A stretch of DNA of 64,000 nucleotides, from assembly GCF_006636205.1 (NCBI RefSeq), contig NZ_VIGB01000003.1, forward strand, positions 8,062,501 to 8,126,500, written 5' to 3'. A program made the position numbers and the translations under genes. The stretch comes from Kitasatospora acidiphila. Lineage in GTDB: Bacteria > Actinomycetota > Actinomycetes > Streptomycetales > Streptomycetaceae. This document shows, piece after piece, positions 63,036-64,000 of this stretch. Below the pieces are notes generated by a model. That model made no database searches. It saw only the letters and a program-made list of their open reading frames with translations, and was not told where the DNA came from. Every line of letters begins with the position of its first letter. Position 1 is the stretch's first letter.

Positions 63036-63253
63036 CACACCTACCGCGACGTACCGCGCGGTCACCACTGAGGATGCGCGTCGGGCGACTTCGCGCTGGG
63101 AGAGTTGGGAGGCCCGGATGATCGGGAAGGCCACCCCACCCTTGGCTGCGGAAAGGTACGTCGTGCCGCTGTGCCTGCTGATGCCAGCGGCGACCTGCTG
63201 CTCCCTCGCAGCGCTGGCGACCCTTCCACCGTCTTCCTGACAACCGCAGCTGC

Positions 63254-63415
63254 GCGGCCGATGATCTTCTTGCCGACGTCGGCGCCCTGGCCGTCGGCGG
63301 GGACGTTTGTGGAGGTCTTGAGGCTCTGGGAGTCCACTATGCAGGCGGTCGGCAACGTTGGACCGGTACGGCCAACGCCGGCAGCCGGTGCCCGGGCGGT
63401 CGATTGACGACGCAC
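63254..63415 (-). mobile_element. IS5-type transposase fragment
   Basis: The minus strand reads PTACIVDSQSLKTSTNVPAD and GQGADVGKKIIGR, the DDE motif-1 region (Asp in VDSQS) of IS5-family (ISL/IS1647-like) transposases widespread in actinomycetes. Only about 50 residues remain; the downstream KKIxGRK continuation and the rest of the DDE domain are missing. It is a relic, not a complete element. Confidence 0.65.
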
Positions 63416-63437
63416 CCAGGCACCGGCTGCCGGCGTT
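63374..63437. repeat. Perfect 19-bp inverted repeat
   Basis: AACGCCGGCAGCCGGTGCC (63374-63392) and its exact reverse complement (63419-63437) are separated by 26 nt. It overlaps the start side of the transposase fragment, so it may be a terminator, an IS-end palindrome or another mobile-element scar. Confidence 0.6.
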
Positions 63438-63465
63438 CACCGGCCATCGGTCACCGGCAGTGGCG

Positions 63466-63513
63466 GGAGCTCCGGCGCCAGGCCGGCTCGCGCCCGCCTG
63501 GCGCCGGAGCTCC
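63466..63513 (-). terminator. Strong terminator hairpin for the right-edge gene
   Basis: GGAGCTCCGGCGCCAGGC (63466-63483) and its exact reverse complement (63496-63513) form an 18-bp stem with a 12-nt loop. It begins three bases after the stop codon of the minus-strand gene at 63517. Confidence 0.75.
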
Positions 63514-63516
63514 GGC

Positions 63517-64000
63517 TCAGCTCGCAGGCGTCAGATCGCCGGTCTGGCCGTAGCAGCTGGTGCAGAGGTACTTCAGGGTCTTCTGCTCCCGGGTGAACTT
63601 GAGGTGGGTCTCCGCCTGCCCGGTGGTGTTGTAGTGCGGGATCTGGATGATCTCGTAGGACGGGAACTGGTCGGCCATCATGCTGACGTCGTAGCCGGCG
63701 CCGTTGGTGCCCTGCGTGAGGTCCATGTTGCCGTCGATCGCGCCGGTGCCGAAGAAGGTGCCCCCGAACGGGATGCTCTCCTCGGCGTTCGCGAACTGGT
63801 ACTGGATGTGCACGTGGCCGTTGCTGCCGCCGACCGCGATCAGGTTGTTGTTGAAGTCGGTCATGCAGGTCGGGTGGAAGCCGCCCTCGCACTCCGAGAC
63901 CGGGGTGAAGCCCAGCGGCATCGGCTTGATGGTCAACGCGCTCTTGCAGACGCCTCCCGGGCAGGACGGGCTGGCGGTCAGCCCGACCAGACCGGACTTG
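63517..64000 (-). CDS. Probable secreted cysteine-containing protein (partial at the right edge)
   Basis: The frame stays open from the stop at 63517 to the window edge, at least 160 residues, so the start is outside. Visible stretches are SCPGGVCKSALTIKPMPLGF, ECEGGFHPTCMTDFNNNLI, NGAGYDVSMMADQFPSYEI and LKYLCTSCYGQTGD. Cys residues in pairs and Asn/Gly-rich beta-type sequence suggest an extracellular, disulfide-bonded protein. The YDVSMM stretch faintly recalls thaumatin-like proteins, but I would not assign a family. A strong terminator follows it. Confidence 0.6.
   Translation of the reverse strand, partial: KSGLVGLTASPSCPGGVCKSALTIKPMPLGFTPVSECEGGFHPTCMTDFNNNLIAVGGSNGHVHIQYQFANAEESIPFGGTFFGTGAIDGNMDLTQGTNGAGYDVSMMADQFPSYEIIQIPHYNTTGQAETHLKFTREQKTLKYLCTSCYGQTGDLTPAS

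Overview
The window looks like a chromosomal segment from a high-GC actinomycete, most likely a Streptomyces or Kitasatospora. Codon third positions are strongly G/C-biased, many starts are GTG, genes overlap as ATGA/GTGA/TGATG, and the core is a very large modular type I polyketide synthase (PKS) locus. The species cannot be named from sequence alone.

Left flank (1-5.3 kb): an organosulfur uptake and oxidation module. It has a substrate-binding lipoprotein (cut by the edge), an SsuD-like flavin monooxygenase, an amino-acid-type ABC permease, a large FAD/NAD(P)-binding protein and an SsuE-like FMN reductase. From 5.3 to 8.75 kb there is a truncated SARP regulator, a DUF427 protein, an unrecognised small protein and a cytochrome P450. 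The P450 is transcribed divergently from the PKS.

Core (9.6-53.2 kb): two giant collinear PKS genes and two tailoring genes, apparently one operon. PKS gene 1 holds a KSQ-type loading module and modules 1-4. PKS gene 2 holds modules 5-7 and a thioesterase. Next comes an unusual protein fusing a KASIII-like domain lacking the catalytic Cys to a complete P450, then a macrolide-type glycosyltransferase. A textbook reading gives a propionate-primed heptaketide: methylmalonate in modules 1, 2, 3, 5 and 6, malonate in modules 4 and 7. It would close as a 16-membered lactone with a 2-ene, an 8,10-diene, five methyls and no free hydroxyl. The P450s would therefore have to create the position that the glycosyltransferase uses. 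No deoxysugar genes and no intact pathway regulator are present.

Right flank (53.2-64 kb): a mosaic of intact genes and gene debris. Intact or nearly intact are a GPP34 protein, a lipoprotein, an ECF41-type sigma factor and a neighbouring NADH-dehydrogenase-like flavoprotein with a matching promoter, a TPR protein and a partial secreted protein at the edge. Debris includes excisionase, integrase, RelE-type toxin, methyltransferase and IS5-type transposase fragments. This suggests the cluster's right border is an insertion hot spot.

A quality caveat runs through the window. At least twelve otherwise intact reading frames are each broken by the apparent loss of exactly one G in the coding direction, usually in a short G run. 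This pattern fits sequencing or assembly error better than gene decay, and restoring one G per site makes the gene lengths multiples of three. Both PKS genes are therefore annotated as continuous.
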